The position numbers and the translations under genes were made by a program. The notes under the pieces were generated by a model. It was not told the DNA's origin. It made no database searches and was given only the letters and a program-made list of their open reading frames with translations. A stretch of DNA of 64,000 nucleotides from Capronia americana (taxonomy: Eukaryota > Ascomycota > Eurotiomycetes > Chaetothyriales > Herpotrichiellaceae): the NCBI GenBank assembly GCA_016110215.1, contig JADWQD010000003.1, forward strand, positions 1,550,001 to 1,614,000. The letters run 5' to 3'. Position 1 is the stretch's first letter. Every line of letters begins with the position of its first letter. Of this stretch, positions 32,882 to 43,878 are shown piece after piece.

Positions 32882-33820
32882 ATGGAGCCGTTTGCACTCA
32901 CCCTATCCAATGGTGCCCTTCTATCGGGCTTCGCTTCCATACCTGACAAAACTACTACCACTACTCTCCACTATTGTCCTCTGGTAGTTGGCGTGCACGG
33001 GGGAACATATGCTTCAACATACTTCGATGCAGCATCAGACCATTCCGCAAGAACACTCTCGCGACAGCTTGGCGTACCTTTCGTGGCATTTGACCGACCG
33101 GGGTACAGGAACAGCTCACCCATATCACAAATACCCGGGGATTCGACCTTTTTCCAGGAAGAAGGGAAATATCTGCATCAATACATCCTCCCGAAATTAT
33201 GGGAAGAGTACGGTCGGCCGGCAGGAGCGACGGCGATAGCACTCATGGGTCATTCACTGGGCTGTTCTGCTTGCATCGTTGCTGCAGCCTTACACTCCCA
33301 GGAACCAGACGCACGGTATCCGCTGGGTGGTGTGATCCTTTCTGGCCGGAGCACAACATCGGCCGTTACAAAATCCCAAGGTGAAGACCAAATGGCTCAG
33401 GCTAGAAAAATCGGTTATGTGGAATATCCTCCCGGCGTCAAGGACATTGTCATGTTTGGTGACGCAAGGTTGGGTTTGGCGACCCCCAACATCCGCCGCA
33501 TTTCAGATGAGATCACGCACCGTGGGCTTGTCGAAGAGTTTCAAGACAGAAGGTTCCATTGGGACAATTACTGGAAGGACTACGCTCAACTCGTCAAGAT
33601 TCCATTGATGGCGGCTATCGGAGAGCGGGATGCGTTGCACAAAGCCTCGTACGATGACCTCAAGGAATTTAGCGCAGCTTTCACAACTTCCCCCAAGGTT
33701 GAGACTGTGTTCATTCCAGGCGCACCTCACTGCCTGGAGTTGAGTCATTGGGGTCCTGGATGGTACTCGAGATGCTTTGGGTTCGCCATCGAGTGTGCGA
33801 CAAGCGCAAAACTGGCATGA
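32882..33820 (+). CDS. Alpha/beta hydrolase
   Basis: This is a single exon of 312 residues from ATG 32882; the frame extends 21 nt upstream only through GTG. The oxyanion region is VVGVHGGTYAS, then PFVAFDRPGYRNSS, the nucleophile elbow GHSLGC, a late acid strand near AAIGERDALH, and the catalytic His region PGAPHCLELSH. The order fits a serine hydrolase of the AB_hydrolase_1/6 type. It has no signal peptide. The substrate is unknown. The gene lies 234 bp downstream of the alkyltransferase-like gene on the same strand, with no functional link evident. Confidence 0.85.
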   Translation: MEPFALTLSNGALLSGFASIPDKTTTTTLHYCPLVVGVHGGTYASTYFDAASDHSARTLSRQLGVPFVAFDRPGYRNSSPISQIPGDSTFFQEEGKYLHQYILPKLWEEYGRPAGATAIALMGHSLGCSACIVAAALHSQEPDARYPLGGVILSGRSTTSAVTKSQGEDQMAQARKIGYVEYPPGVKDIVMFGDARLGLATPNIRRISDEITHRGLVEEFQDRRFHWDNYWKDYAQLVKIPLMAAIGERDALHKASYDDLKEFSAAFTTSPKVETVFIPGAPHCLELSHWGPGWYSRCFGFAIECATSAKLA

Positions 33821-35977
33821 GAGTCTCGGTACATTATCAGGCATGAATAGTCAAAAAACACAGCCTGAGGTCCAACATGATTACACCGCCCGCTGAGGTA
33901 CGCGAGGCAGCAGTCCCAGTCTATACCTTGCAAGGGAACTGGCCGGGCGTACAGTAGGCACCTCCGGGATTCAGTGTGAAGGAGGAGTTTCTTAGCTAAA
34001 TCTTCGCCCCAGCAATACATTATGATTTCTTTCGAGTGTGTAGATTCTCGTAGTGTTTGTTAGGACGCGTTGATGCTATTCTCTCGCCATGGCCACATTC
34101 GACAAGCGAGCCACATCCTGCTTCGTGTTCCGGGTCTTTGCGTGGGGAAATGAGCTTTGTCGACCTGAGTGTCAACGCTGCGGAGCATGCGAAGCGCAGT
34201 GTTGTTCTTGATCCGTGTCCCAGCACTCTAGACGAGTACTTGGCCCAAGTGTGGGAACTCTGCTTCAACATCAAGGCCTCAAAATTTGCGGCCCTTCACT
34301 CTTTCACGAGATACTGAAGTGTTGATAGAGGGAACGACGCTGCAAATGGGTGGCATGGATTTCCTCTGCGCTCTTGGGATTGAGATGGTGATGTGGTCAG
34401 TTGGCATGTAATTTGGCGGCAAGCCTGGTACCCGGTGGTTATCTCGCGACTGACCGTTGTTAGTCCTGTTATTTCCATCGACTTTGTCGCCGGAGTGTTC
34501 CACTGGAGGCGCTCCCGCTTCGCATAATGTCAAACTTGTCAGGTTCCGTGGTGTCGAGGCACAATTAACAATATAAAGTGGAATACACTTCCGTCAGATA
34601 TCGTACGCCTTGTGCGCTAAGCGGAGGAACGGAGTATCTGGCCTGACTCAGACCTGGGACTTTGGAAGGCTGTGACACATCAGCCGCAAGGCTGCTGCGG
34701 ACGTGAGCTGGAATTGAGTCACCACAGGCGAGCGAGGCGCAAAGGTCAGAATACGCGTAGCACGTCATGAAGTGGACGATCATTGTCAAAGCCTTGTCGT
34801 TGCCTTCTTTTTGGACCTGGAAAGAAGCCTCAAGACTTGGAACACGGGTAGAGGAGCAGACGAGGAACAAGTCGGCTGGGGTCATCGACATCACATGGCC
34901 CCAACCCCGACCCTGATATGAGGTCATATTCTTTGTGTCGCTGGCCTTGTTTACTTGCACATTCCTGGGTGTTCTGCTGTACAACAGCAATAGCCTGCGT
35001 ATGTACACAATATTCCTGCGTCCCTGGCACTCCTGCTCGGCACAGCAGACAATGAAACAGTCATAATACTACCGCCCTCCTACGCGTCCGGAGTAAACTC
35101 TCGAAACCACCGAGGCTCAGGCAGGATGAGGGAGGGGCGATAAGCAGAAGTGCGGGATGACTGTTCGTTTGGCTTTGAGCTCGGAAGCCTGGCAGTCGGT
35201 AAAGTTCGAGCTTTCCTTGTTGGCGGCGTGCCTTGATCTCCCCAAGCCACAGGATGACTTGCTTCGGGTGTCGAACCGCTGATTGCGATCGTATTTAGCA
35301 GCGTGGGTGACGCCGATAGTGTTTCGAGGGGGCCAATCACCGGCTTGTTCCTCGGCCGCGTGCGATCATCCCGCACTGGGAGCGTCGCGCTTATCCTCGC
35401 ATGCATGATCCCCTCTATCAGGCTATCAGCCTGCATCGCCTCCACATCATCTCAACGAGTCAACAACACATGCCCTTGGCGCCCTGGTTGAGGAGTCAGG
35501 ACTCCAGCATTGGTGACCCATCCCAATCACCCCGTGCCCGCTTTCGGGACAGTCCGTTATCACCACCAGCTCGGGTTCGGGCAACGCGTGTGACACACCA
35601 TGAGTCCCGTCCCCCTCGTCATCCTCACTTCAGCTTCACCCGGCCCTCATATAGGACTATCCTATAGCCCGGCTACCTGTCTCCTCTGCCTTTCACTCTG
35701 TAACAACTTTGCCGTTGTTACCAGCTTCTTTGTTCCCACCTGCCGAATCACTTCGTTCTTTGCGGACGCTCTCCTTTGTTCTTTCCCCCTCCTATAGTTG
35801 TCTGCACCTGCACGCGTCATTCGTTGACAGCCTACCTTACAGTACACCCACTTCCAGTACTGTCCTGCTTGTTCAGCCGACAGACTCCATCAATCCTATT
35901 ATACTCCTCATCACATATTGTATTCACATTCCACCACGTACCTCTCCCAGCTATCAATCGAGCCTCGGTTCACCATC
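33821..35977. other. 2.1-kb intergenic region, no gene I can support
   Basis: Minus-strand frames at 34565-35008 (147 codons) and 35080-35445 (121 codons) lack domains, signal peptides or matching splice partners and look like chance. The last 400 bp are C/T-rich, as in fungal promoters, leading to the ATG at 35978. Confidence 0.45.
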
Positions 35978-36574
35978 ATGTCTGCCCTGTCCACCAACGA
36001 CCTCCGCAGCGAAGCCAAACCGTACCTACGGGAAAAAACCAACAACAAGAAGTGGGCAAGAGGAGGTCATGAGCCTTCAGATCATCACTGCCACAAGCAT
36101 GCCGAGCATGAGGACAATTGCCGTAGGTGTCTAGGCAGACCCAACCGGCGAGATCAGGATCGACGACTGGGCCGGGGCGAGGCCAAGTACAGACACGATC
36201 TTCAAAACAAGACAGTTAGCCAGGCTGCCACGCTTGCTCGCAAGGCTTTCCGCAACGAGGTCGTCGATGCTATGGACGGACCTCTGGCTCATGTCTCGGA
36301 CACATCTGAGGGAGAGGAGGTTCCAGACGCGTCTGAAGCCCCACTACCCGCTGAAGCCGATTTCATGTACAGCTACGATCATGCAACGGGTCCCCGGACT
36401 GGTCGTGACATCCTGAGTCAAGCCATTGCCCAGGCTGTTCAGCGGTTCGAGAACAAGGAGACAGAGCAGCTCATCACCAAGGAATACGACGTTGTCGACG
36501 ACAAGGAGAAGGCCGAAGCTTCCAGCGACGAGGACAACGATTACGAATTCGTCGACTATGCTCACTTGGCCTGA
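35978..36574 (+). CDS. Small acidic hypothetical protein
   Basis: This is a single exon of 198 residues starting at MSALSTNDLR, after a pyrimidine-rich promoter and a CACCATC leader close to the Kozak pattern. It has a basic, His/Cys-containing N-terminal third (HHCHKHAEHEDNCRRC) and an acidic C-terminus (SSDEDNDYEF). No known domain is recognised and no membrane segment or signal is seen. The CHKH..C..C arrangement could bind a metal, but this is only a guess. The downstream gene (Bud13) is co-oriented but 580 bp away. Confidence 0.6.
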   Translation: MSALSTNDLRSEAKPYLREKTNNKKWARGGHEPSDHHCHKHAEHEDNCRRCLGRPNRRDQDRRLGRGEAKYRHDLQNKTVSQAATLARKAFRNEVVDAMDGPLAHVSDTSEGEEVPDASEAPLPAEADFMYSYDHATGPRTGRDILSQAIAQAVQRFENKETEQLITKEYDVVDDKEKAEASSDEDNDYEFVDYAHLA

Positions 36575-37155
36575 GCAACGGGACTCAGACAACTGGCACT
36601 GAGATTGTGATTCCTGTGGACTTGGCGTTGTTGGTTTGCTTGTCACGCTTGTAATGGTGGAGCAACGCAGCAACTGAGTTGCGAATACTTTTCATGTTTT
36701 CATTTCGTCAAGATACCCCAAGGACTCATTAGGGAAGCGAGGCTGTATCAACACAACATTATCACGGCAACGGCTATGGCGCTTCTTGAGGATATGAATG
36801 ACCTTGGAGGCAGCTGAGTTTGACAATCGGTGGTCGGCGTTGGGAATTATCACAGATGGAACTTTACAGATGGCTGATCAGTAGCATGGGCTCAGTATCC
36901 TAGAAATCCGATATCGACAATTACAAAGCGAGTGCCTAATTCGACCTCGTTACTCGTAGCATGTGACGCGTCCGTCAACAATGACGTAGCCTGACGGAGC
37001 GATGGTGCAAACATGACAAACCCGACAAACATTTGTGGTGCCGCGGGATCGCGCAGCATCGCCAGTCAGCGAAAGATTTGAAGCAGTCTCGCGCACTCAG
37101 TCCAGATCATCTGACTAGCCTCATCTCTCTTCCTGTGCCTATACTATCCGCAATC
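36575..37155. other. Intergenic: Bud13 promoter
   Basis: No gene seen. A CCGCGG at 37041-37046 shows that this hexamer is not unique to catabolic promoters. Confidence 0.5.
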
Positions 37156-38376
37156 ATGCCTGGCGCAGACCTCGCAGCCTACCTGGCGAAGAACTACCTC
37201 ACCGCCTCCAACGCCAGAGGCTCCTCCCATGACGAGACGACCTCACCAGACTTCCAAGACTCGGCGCGCCCAAAGAAGAAGCGGCGGAAGAACAAGGACT
37301 CATCTACGACAGGCGGCCTCGTGATTGCAGATGACGATGAAGACCTGTCTCTGTCGCGGCGGACACAGGCCGAGGGCGCAGACGACGAAGACACCCCGAC
37401 CTTCGACACGAACGTCACGTCCGCTGAGTTTAGGAAAAAGAAAGGCGGATCAGGATGGAAGGTTGTCGCCATAGGCACTGCAACTACGGGATCTACGGAA
37501 GGACAACGACAAAAAGGAGGAGGAGAAGGAGGCCCTCGCCGGGACGAAGGTGACGCCGCTGAGGCGGACCGCATCCTCGCCGAGGCGGCAGAGGAATCGC
37601 GCCTCCGGCAACAGGGCATTGAGGACGAGGACGCCCCTGCGATTGTCGAGGGCCTGCCGGACGACACCAACGCCCCGCGCATGCAGTCTGGCGCGAAAGC
37701 CGGGCTGCAAACCGCCGCGGACACAGCCGCCTTGATTCGCCGCGAAGAATTAGAAGCAGAACTCGACCTTGAGAGATCGAAACGGAAATCTCAATCCAAG
37801 AAATCGAAGCGTAAAGATACGCCAGAGCCAGAGGAAGAGACAATCTACAGGGACGCCACGGGACGGCGCATCGATGTGAGTCTCAAGCGCGCGGAAGCCC
37901 GCGCCGCGGAACAGGAGAAAGTGAGAGCGGAGAAGAAAGCCAAGGAAGATGCGATGGGCGAGGTCCAACGACGGGAGAGGGAGGAGAAGAGGAAACAACT
38001 CGAGGAGGCCAAGTTCTTGACCTTGTCCCGAGGGGTCGACGACGAGGTCATGAATGACGAGTTGAAGGGGAAGCTACGCTGGGATGACCCTATGGCTGCA
38101 TATATGGCGCAGAGGAGGGCGGAGGAGGCGGAGGATAGCCAGAAGAGAACGGTGTCCACAAGACCGGGGTCAACATCTGCGGGTGGTGGCCGCGTACAGG
38201 TCAGGAAGAAGGTGTATACCGGCCCGCCTGCCGCGCCTAATCGGTATGGGATCCTGCCGGGGTGGCGGTGGGACGGGGTCGATCGAAGCAATGGCTTTGA
38301 GAAGGAGTGGTTCCAGGCACGCTCGAAAAAGGGCAGGATGGAGGAGTTGAGTTATCAGTGGCAGATGGATGAGTGA
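37156..38376 (+). CDS. CWC26: Pre-mRNA-splicing factor Bud13/Cwc26 (RES complex)
   Basis: A single exon of 406 residues. Start 37156 (MPGADLAAYLAKNYL) matches the family N-terminus; upstream residues in the open frame are not conserved. The N-terminal KKKRRKNK region is basic and the middle is a charged coiled coil (LDLERSKRKSQSKKSKRK, REREEKRKQLEEAKF). The conserved C-terminal block runs from TIYRDATGRRID through KLRWDDPMAAY to KVYTGPPAAPNRYGILPG and WDGVDRSNGFEK. Bud13 with Pml1 and Snu17 forms the retention-and-splicing complex in the activated spliceosome. This is a core housekeeping gene lying between the two accessory islands. Confidence 0.95.
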   Translation: MPGADLAAYLAKNYLTASNARGSSHDETTSPDFQDSARPKKKRRKNKDSSTTGGLVIADDDEDLSLSRRTQAEGADDEDTPTFDTNVTSAEFRKKKGGSGWKVVAIGTATTGSTEGQRQKGGGEGGPRRDEGDAAEADRILAEAAEESRLRQQGIEDEDAPAIVEGLPDDTNAPRMQSGAKAGLQTAADTAALIRREELEAELDLERSKRKSQSKKSKRKDTPEPEEETIYRDATGRRIDVSLKRAEARAAEQEKVRAEKKAKEDAMGEVQRREREEKRKQLEEAKFLTLSRGVDDEVMNDELKGKLRWDDPMAAYMAQRRAEEAEDSQKRTVSTRPGSTSAGGGRVQVRKKVYTGPPAAPNRYGILPGWRWDGVDRSNGFEKEWFQARSKKGRMEELSYQWQMDE

Positions 38377-38808
38377 AATGGATGGGTGAGTTCGTGGGTA
38401 ACAGGCTCGTCTGGTAACCATTTCTGGTTGAGAGTCTTGCCAGCATGTCCTGACGACGCACCGCCTTGGTTGTGTGTGTAAGATCGTACCAAAGCTCGGT
38501 GTACAAAACGAGCACACCGAGCTCCGGCCATGTACGATTCTGCTGGAGATTCATAACGTCAGCGTGGTCAGCCCAGTGCAAGAACATCAGAAACATGCTC
38601 ACACGCCAACCTCAGCACTTCTGGTACTCGGGCCTGACAGATCATGCATGTCTCGTACGGTGTGCCGATGGGGTACGCGTGTAGCCGGACACAACCGACA
38701 GATGACTCATTGCGATGCTCCATTTTCCTTCGACTATCTACAACCATTTTCATAGGAGCTGTCCTGTCGACTACAGGAAGCCATCGGCGTGGCTCGTGGA
38801 AGAAGAGT
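38377..38808. other. Intergenic, no gene seen
   Basis: Bud13 3' end and promoter of the monocarboxylate-type transporter; short frames only. Confidence 0.5.
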
Positions 38809-40445
38809 ATGGCGACGGCCATGGACATTGAATTGCAACCCACCGGCGGTCAAGCGAACCAGAGTCAAGCGCAGTCGAGCACTACTTTCATTCCAGCACC
38901 GCCGATAACTCCAGATGCTGCACAGGAAAATGGCATATCAGGCCGTATCTTCAGGTTGTCGCCTTCGGACGTGTGAGTTCCTCTGGGTCTATTCGTGTCA
39001 ATCACAGATACAATCTGACGCTGGCCGTTCAACAATCTAGACGGGCTCTGATCATCGTCGTCGCTTCCTTTACTGTCGTCTTCACAGCCTGCGGGATAAC
39101 ATTTGTCTTTGGCGTGTACCAGGACCTTTACGAGTCCATGTCTCTTGAACCAGACACGCCATTCACGGGCGCCTCGCCAGCCACGATCGACCTCATCGGC
39201 ACGATCGCCATAAGCCTGATGAGTCTCGGCGCGCCTTTTGCCACTGCATGGACGAAACGCTTCACTCCGCGAAGGGTCATCATCGCCGGGGCTGTGGTTT
39301 TCAGTCTCGCGAACCTGCTGGCCAGTTATAGCCAGAAACTGTGGCAGTTTGAACTTACCCAGGGACTGTTGCTGGGGATTGGAACCTGTTTGACCTACAT
39401 CCCGGCCGTGACGGTGGCGCCGACGTGGTTTGACAAACGACGCGGCCTTGCAATGGGTCTCGTCATCTCCGGCACCGGTGTAGGAGGAGTCGTGTTTGCG
39501 CCCGCGATGAGGGCCTTGAACTCGAGCATCGGCTTTCGGAATACACTGAGGTTGAGTGCCGGTGTGTCATTCGTCCTGTTGACACTGAGTGGCTGGGCCA
39601 TCGATTGGGATCGCACGAGCGGGAGTATCATGCAACAGGTGCTGGACGCGGAAAATACAACTCACGCACGGCGCATATCAACTGGAACCCACCGCCACAC
39701 CGGTTGGCGACAGCGAGTCCATGGTCTCTGGCACATCCCGCTGGTTGACTGGCGCATTGTCCGCTCGAGGAAGTTCGCCGCCCAAGCCCTGGGCGCGGCG
39801 TTGCAGGCCGCTGCTTACTACACGCCGGTATTTTTCTTCTCCAGCTACGCCCGCACATTGGGCTACAGCGCGTCCACAGGCGCGAACTTCATCGCCCTCA
39901 GCAACGCCATGAATGCAGTAGGGAAGATCGTCATCGGGTATGCGGCGGACCGGTGCGGACGGGTTAACACGCTCTTTGCAACCACGTTCATCAGCGCCGT
40001 GGTATGTCTGGGACTCTGGCTGCCGTCGACAACAACAACATCCGATGGCGATGGGGATGGGGACCGGCACGGCGGGAGAGGCCTATTCATCGCCTTTGTC
40101 CTGTTCTACGGAATCTTCGCCAGTGCTTACGTCTCCTTATTCCCGACGTCGTTGGTCGAGATCTTCGGAGTCGCGCATTACGCCTCGGTGAATGGCGTGC
40201 TGTACATGCTTCGCGGTGCGGCGGCCTTGGTCGGAACTCCCGTCGCTGGCGCGTTGATCAGAGGTCGTGATGACTCGGGGAGGGCAGCTACCAGCAGCAG
40301 GAGCAGCATGAGATCACCGATCAGCTATGAACACACGAGTGTCATGGTCGGGGTCTTGATGGCACTCGCTACCGTTGCTGTTCTTTGGGTCAGGCTCGAA
40401 GCCGCGGCAGGTACGATCGGTGCCGTGTCAAAGTGGAGGTTGTGA
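38809..40445 (+). CDS. MFS transporter, monocarboxylate (MCT/Mch) type
   Basis: Two exons, 38809-38972 and 39041-40445 (68-nt intron with GTGAGT), encode 522 residues. The 55-residue polar N-terminus is followed by twelve helices, beginning RRALIIVVASFTVVFTACG and VFGVYQDLY. LLGIGTCLTYIPAVTVAPTWFDKRRGLAMG is the helix-4/5 segment typical of the MCT family, and the C-terminal half has GYAADRCGRVNT. A low-complexity Ser/Arg loop lies near residues 460-475. Fungal members of this family carry monocarboxylates or riboflavin and some act in metabolite export. It stands just left of island B, so a link with acid uptake is possible but not shown. Confidence 0.9.
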
Positions 40446-41408
40446 GAGATAGAGAGAGAAGTGCCGTGCGCTCGAAGAGCTCAACTTTGACATTTGCTTT
40501 TATTTTGCGTAACCGTGTGATGAGATATTTTCCTGAATCTCCAGCCTGAACTTTTTTCTCGACGAGACGCGACGAGACGAGACGATCCTTCAGCAAGGGC
40601 CGTAGCATTCATCCCCCACGCCGTTCAGTGCTGTATGATCCCGTTCAGTTCTGTACAAGTCTGTACGCCTGCAGTCACGAAGTCTGCAGCCGGAGTTTTA
40701 TATAAGAGAATTCAATGAAATTGCTCGGCAGTGGTAATCACCTCGCCGGTCTCATCCATCTCCGTGGCCATTGGCTTTCACTCTACGGGTCTCTGGTCAT
40801 AGTACATTAATTCTTACAAAGGAAGCTATGTGACCGAGCAAAACCAGGTAGGTGGCAAGGCGAGGACCGTGCGTGCGTGCGTAACTAATAATTACGCAAC
40901 GAAACTAAAGCCACGAGGTCCTACAGATACTCTAGATAGTAGTTACATACGTCCTTCTAATCTCAGCCTTAGCAGTGAGGCTGACTCGTTCGGTTCGCCT
41001 TCTCTTTGAATTATCATCCTACGAGGGGCTGACGAGCCGGTTCGAAGTGCGAAGCGGAAACCATGGGAGTCACAACCCGCGGCACGGGCGGACTGAGTCG
41101 CACTTGAGCTCCGTTTCATCAAGAACAAAGGATGCTCTAGTTCAACATTGTCGACCTCGCTGAGGCGCTGATCATCTCCAATCTCCGGTTTCTCCCCGCG
41201 TGTCTTCCCCGGTTTGTTTCCCCAACGCGTGGATCGATATAGGTTAGGACATGACCATCAGCACCAGTCCCTCGGCAAACATCTTGCAGGGCAAATCGCC
41301 GCGGTGATTTCTGAAATGGAAGTCTGTATATATCAGTGGGCGGCCAGATGGCCGGGTCACGCCCCTCTCCAGCCTCACCCTTGTCATTTGGGCTGATCGT
41401 TGTTGACC
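40446..41408. other. Intergenic: upstream region of symporter B
   Basis: No gene seen. It includes TATATAAG near 40699, the near-perfect palindrome at 41293-41310, and a TATATAT at 41327-41333 positioned 76 bp before the symporter ATG. Confidence 0.5.
41293..41310. promoter_or_regulatory. 18-bp near-palindrome centred on CCGCGG, symporter B promoter
   Basis: AAATCGCCGCGGTGATTT is an inverted repeat with one mismatched pair. It lies 17 bp before a TATATAT and 99 bp before the ATG, a good position for a regulator site. Confidence 0.45.
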
Positions 41409-43234
41409 ATGGCAAAGGCATTTGCAGCCCATCAAGCCTCGCTTGAGAAAGAAGGCGTCTACATCGGTGGCTGGTCATTCCGAGGCACCTTGATCCCGAG
41501 AAAGAAGGGTGGCATACACGACACGAGCGAAGATCGCATCCAAAATGCCACCGTCTTGACCCCGGACTGGACCCCGGAGGAAGAAAGGGCACTCGTCCGC
41601 AAGCTTGACTTTCGTGTGCTATTCCCAGCCTGCATCATCTACTTCCTCGCCTACATGGACAGAGCCAACCTCGGAAACGTCAAGATCTTGGGCCTGGGGA
41701 CGAGCTCCTCCATCGAAGGCGCTCTGGGGATGAAAGGCGCCGACTTCAGCTGGGCCGTTTCCATCACCTACTTTGCCGTCACCGCGGGCCTCTTGCCGTC
41801 GAACATCATGATGAAGAAGTTTTCCGCAAAGTACTTCTTCCCTGTCGTCATGGTCCTCTGGGGCACCATCGTCATGTCCATGGCGGCCTGCACCAACAAA
41901 GCAGGACTACTGGCAGCTCGCTTCTTTCTCGGTATCCCCGAGTCCGGTGTCGTCCCAGCATGTGTCATGTACTTCTCGATGTGGTACAAGCCTTCGGAAA
42001 GAGCGTTCCGTATCGGCGTCTTTCACAGCGCCAATGCCCTCGCGTCTGCCGTGTCGGCGTTCATCGCCGCCGGGATTGGGCACCTGGACGGTCGTAACGG
42101 ACTTGACTCCTGGCAATGGGTTTTTATTATTGAAGGGGTCTTGCCCATCGCGATGGCGCCCATCCTATTCCTCCTTCTGATCACCTTCCCGGAGACGTCG
42201 ACCGCGCTCTCGGAGAGACAGCGGTATATTGCGATCAACAGGTTCGGCAGGGGATCCGCCAGAAAGACCGACGTCAGCTGGAGCTGGCCTGCATTCCGCC
42301 GCATCTTCAAGCGGCCTTCGACGTACGTCTTCTTTGTCTCGTACGTGTCGCTGTGCATGGTGGCCGTCGCTCAAGCCACCTTCCTACCCACCATCCTCAA
42401 GGTGTTCCTCGGCTACTCGACGACAAAGTCCAATCTCTACACCGCCGCCTGCAACCTGAGCATCATCCCCTTGTACTGGGTCTGGAGCGTCCATTCCGAT
42501 TACACTCGAGAGCGTATGTGGCACTACCTGCTGCCTGTCTTTGCGTCTGTGCCGTGCTACGCGGTCTGGACCTACACCTCGATGCATCCGGACGCTCGAG
42601 GAACTGTGATTGAGACAACCGCATTATATGGCATGGCATATCTTGGGCAGATGGTCCTGATCTCTCAGCCGATCGTTTTAAGCTATCGCTCTTCGACGTT
42701 GTATGGCGCGGCGGAGCAAGCTGTCGGCGTAGCCGCTGCCGTTGCATCCTTGACCATAGCCAGCATTATTGCCCCACAGGTAACTTTCCCACCCTGACGC
42801 TTGCAAAAACGGTTGCACGCATGTGCTGACCAACCGACAGATGTACCCCAACCAAGACGCCCCACGGTACCTGGCAGGGTTTGCTGGCACGCTGGCCCTG
42901 CTGGTCGTGTGCATCCTCTCATACCTGACTCTGCCGCTCTGGCTCCTCCGCGAAGCCCAGGTCCGGAAGAAGAAGACCGGCCACGCCATGCCGCTCCAGG
43001 TACTTACCCCCCTTCCTTCTCGCGACTCCACAACATCTGACTTGTTCTCTTGCTAAAAACCTGGTTCTTTTCTCTCAGGCCATTGAAGACGCCGAACGGA
43101 GTATGGTCACGGACGCGGCGCACGACTTCATCCATCGCCTCAACGAACAGGAGGAGATGGAAATGCTCGCCACCAAGGGCGTCGAGGCCGGTGCTGCGGA
43201 GGTCCAGCACGTCGAGCAGCCCAAGACCATCTAG
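41409..43234 (+). CDS. MFS transporter, anion:cation symporter (Dal5-like) family (B)
   Basis: Three exons, 41409-42779, 42841-42999 and 43079-43234, give 561 residues. The ATG at 41409 is the first in frame. Helix 1 is LFPACIIYFLAYMDRANLGNVKILG, the family signature, then RFFLGIPESGVVPACVMYFSMWY and WQWVFIIEGVLP. The C-terminal cytosolic tail from exon 3 is acidic and helical (AIEDAERSMVTDAAHDF). Organic-anion import across the plasma membrane is the family role. It converges with ligase B, and with regulator B forms the same trio as in island A. Confidence 0.93.
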
Positions 43235-43268
43235 ATCCTACCACCTACCACCCAGGGTAATATCGGAG

Positions 43269-43340
43269 GAAGAAGAAGAAGAAGAAGAAGAAGAAGAAGA
43301 AGAAGAAGAAGAAGAAGAAGGAGAAGGAGAAGGAGAAGGG
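43269..43340. repeat. (GAA)n microsatellite, then GGAGAA units
   Basis: About 17 uninterrupted GAA triplets followed by GAGAAG/GGAGAA variants, in the 3' region of symporter B. Confidence 0.95.
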
Positions 43341-43788
43341 ATTGAATACGGCTACCCTCTGCTTGACTGTGGTCGGAACTCAGTATACGATCATTTGTAG
43401 CGAGTCTGAATGCGGAGCAGCTTGGTGCTGTGCTTGCACGGCAGAATGGGCCGATGGAGAAGATGAATGAAACGGGAACGATATGAAAGTCTAGAATAGC
43501 CGTTATGCAAGGGGATTCCAATTCGTGGTGGGCCGTCCTGTAGACGGACAGGTTGCACATACAGAATGAGTTTCCGCATAAGTCCTCAACACTACGCTTT
43601 TTCCCTGTCGTCTTTATGTCTCTATGTCATGTCATGAGCTATGGAAATCTTTGTAAATCTCTTTATATCAGATGGCTCTTCCAGCAGGTTTATGAACACC
43701 AGCCTAACCTGACTTCTCCAGAAACCTGTACTGTATCAGTCCTGATCCCGACTGGTAGTTCCACAGGAGTGAGTCTGCTGTCAGGCTG

Positions 43789-43811
43789 CTGGTGGTGGTG
43801 GTGGTGGTGGT
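43789..43811. repeat. (TGG)n microsatellite
   Basis: Seven TGG triplets inside one copy of the duplicated ligase B gene end. Confidence 0.9.
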
Positions 43812-43878
43812 GTTTCACAGCCTAGCCATCCCCGTGGTATCCTTCAGGCTGTTGGTGTTTCACAGCCTAGCCATCCCC
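43809..43878. repeat. Tandem duplication of the ligase B stop/PTS1 segment
   Basis: A 25-bp block encoding (minus strand) the last codons and stop of ligase B occurs at 43854-43878 and again, exact, at 43809-43833, 45 bp downstream of the gene end. Flanks are also similar, apart from the TGG expansion. Confidence 0.85.

Larger units (their letters stand above)
43235..43859. other. Intergenic between convergent symporter B and ligase B
   Basis: Holds two microsatellites and a copy of the ligase B gene end; a 116-codon frame through the (GAA) tract is not a gene. Confidence 0.6.

Noticed and set aside
34565..35008. 147-codon minus-strand frame in the 2.1-kb gap
   Set aside because: No signal peptide, domain or conserved-looking block; codon content looks random.
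43050..43400. 116-codon frame through the GAA microsatellite
   Set aside because: It is the wrong frame over symporter B exon 3, extended by a Glu run from the repeat.
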